Shown here: positions 33,035 through 33,140 of the stretch, piece by piece
Layout: every line of letters starts with the position of its first letter
Position numbering within the stretch: position 1 is the stretch's first letter
NCBI GenBank assembly: GCA_034687125.1
Contig: JAQGBZ010000550.1
Location: 1-33,140, forward strand
Length of the DNA: 33,140 nt
DNA from: Neelides folsomi
Lineage: Eukaryota; Arthropoda; Collembola; Neelipleona; Neelidae
Reading direction: 5' to 3'
Translations under genes and position numbers: made by a program
Notes under the pieces: model-generated
What the model was told of the DNA's origin: nothing
Seen by the model: only the letters and a program-made list of their open reading frames with translations
Database searches by the model: none

Positions 33035-33140
33035 CACTACTATTAAATTGCAAAATTCACTAATATTAAATTGCAAAATTCACTAATATTAAATTGCAAA
33101 ATTCACTAATATTAAATTGCAAAATTCACTAATATTAAAT
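33035..33140. repeat. 23-bp tandem repeat (4.6 copies) at the right end
   Basis: Units start at 33035, 33058, 33081, 33104 and 33127 (partial). The unit begins CACTAATATTAAATTGCAAA and ends ATT. Only the first unit differs (CACTACTATT). The array is cut by the window end and shares the ATTGCAAAA core with the array at the left end. Confidence 0.95.

Noticed and set aside
1..33140. tRNA genes
   Set aside because: I looked for B-box sequences (GGTTCRANNCC) on both strands by eye; candidates such as GGTTCAAGTAAG lack the matching A box and the closing CC.
12433..33140. TM3-TM7 exons of the dopamine receptor
   Set aside because: No DRY-, CWxP- or NPxxY-type motif was seen in any GC-richer patch downstream; a weak or tiny exon could have been missed by eye.

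Overview
The window is AT-rich eukaryotic nuclear DNA, most likely from an arthropod. The one gene that can be identified with confidence is a first coding exon, at 12073-12426 on the + strand, of an invertebrate-type D2-like dopamine receptor (relative of Drosophila Dop2R and bee DOP3). It ends at a clean GTAAGA splice donor. Translated introns, arthropod-style TA-flanked miniature transposons, micro- and minisatellites, and the absence of prokaryotic gene packing all fit an animal genome with long introns. The species cannot be named from the sequence.

Layout. 1-180 is a 73-bp tandem repeat. 181-12060 is mostly non-coding, with degenerate tandem repeats (4.65, 5.0, 6.1-6.3, 11.1-11.4, 11.5 and 12.0 kb), a heat-shock-element-like site (6.0 kb) and a few GC-richer islands with longer open frames (4.8, 7.1-7.7, 9.0-9.3 kb). 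The receptor exon follows at 12.1-12.4 kb. If the receptor transcript continues rightwards, 12427 to the window end would be its first coding intron, because I could not find a TM3 exon anywhere downstream. That stretch holds degenerate 'TCGGTTAAAT' and 'GGTGAAATTC' repeats (12.5, 18.9, 29.9 kb) and recurrent TATAC/GTATG-rich blocks. It also holds two inverted copies of a 72-75 bp palindromic TA-flanked element (21.3 and 31.7 kb), a CA-rich minisatellite (31.4 kb) and several coding-like islands of unknown meaning. The last 106 bases are a 23-bp tandem repeat sharing the ATTGCAAAA core with the repeat at the left end.

Most open frames of 60-100 codons here are about as numerous as expected by chance at roughly 30% GC (my rough estimate from stop-codon frequency), so they are not listed as genes. 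A few islands whose codon content looks better than background are listed with low confidence. No RNA gene, CRISPR array, viral gene or multi-gene system was seen. All calls were made by eye; no alignment, gene finder or repeat finder was run.
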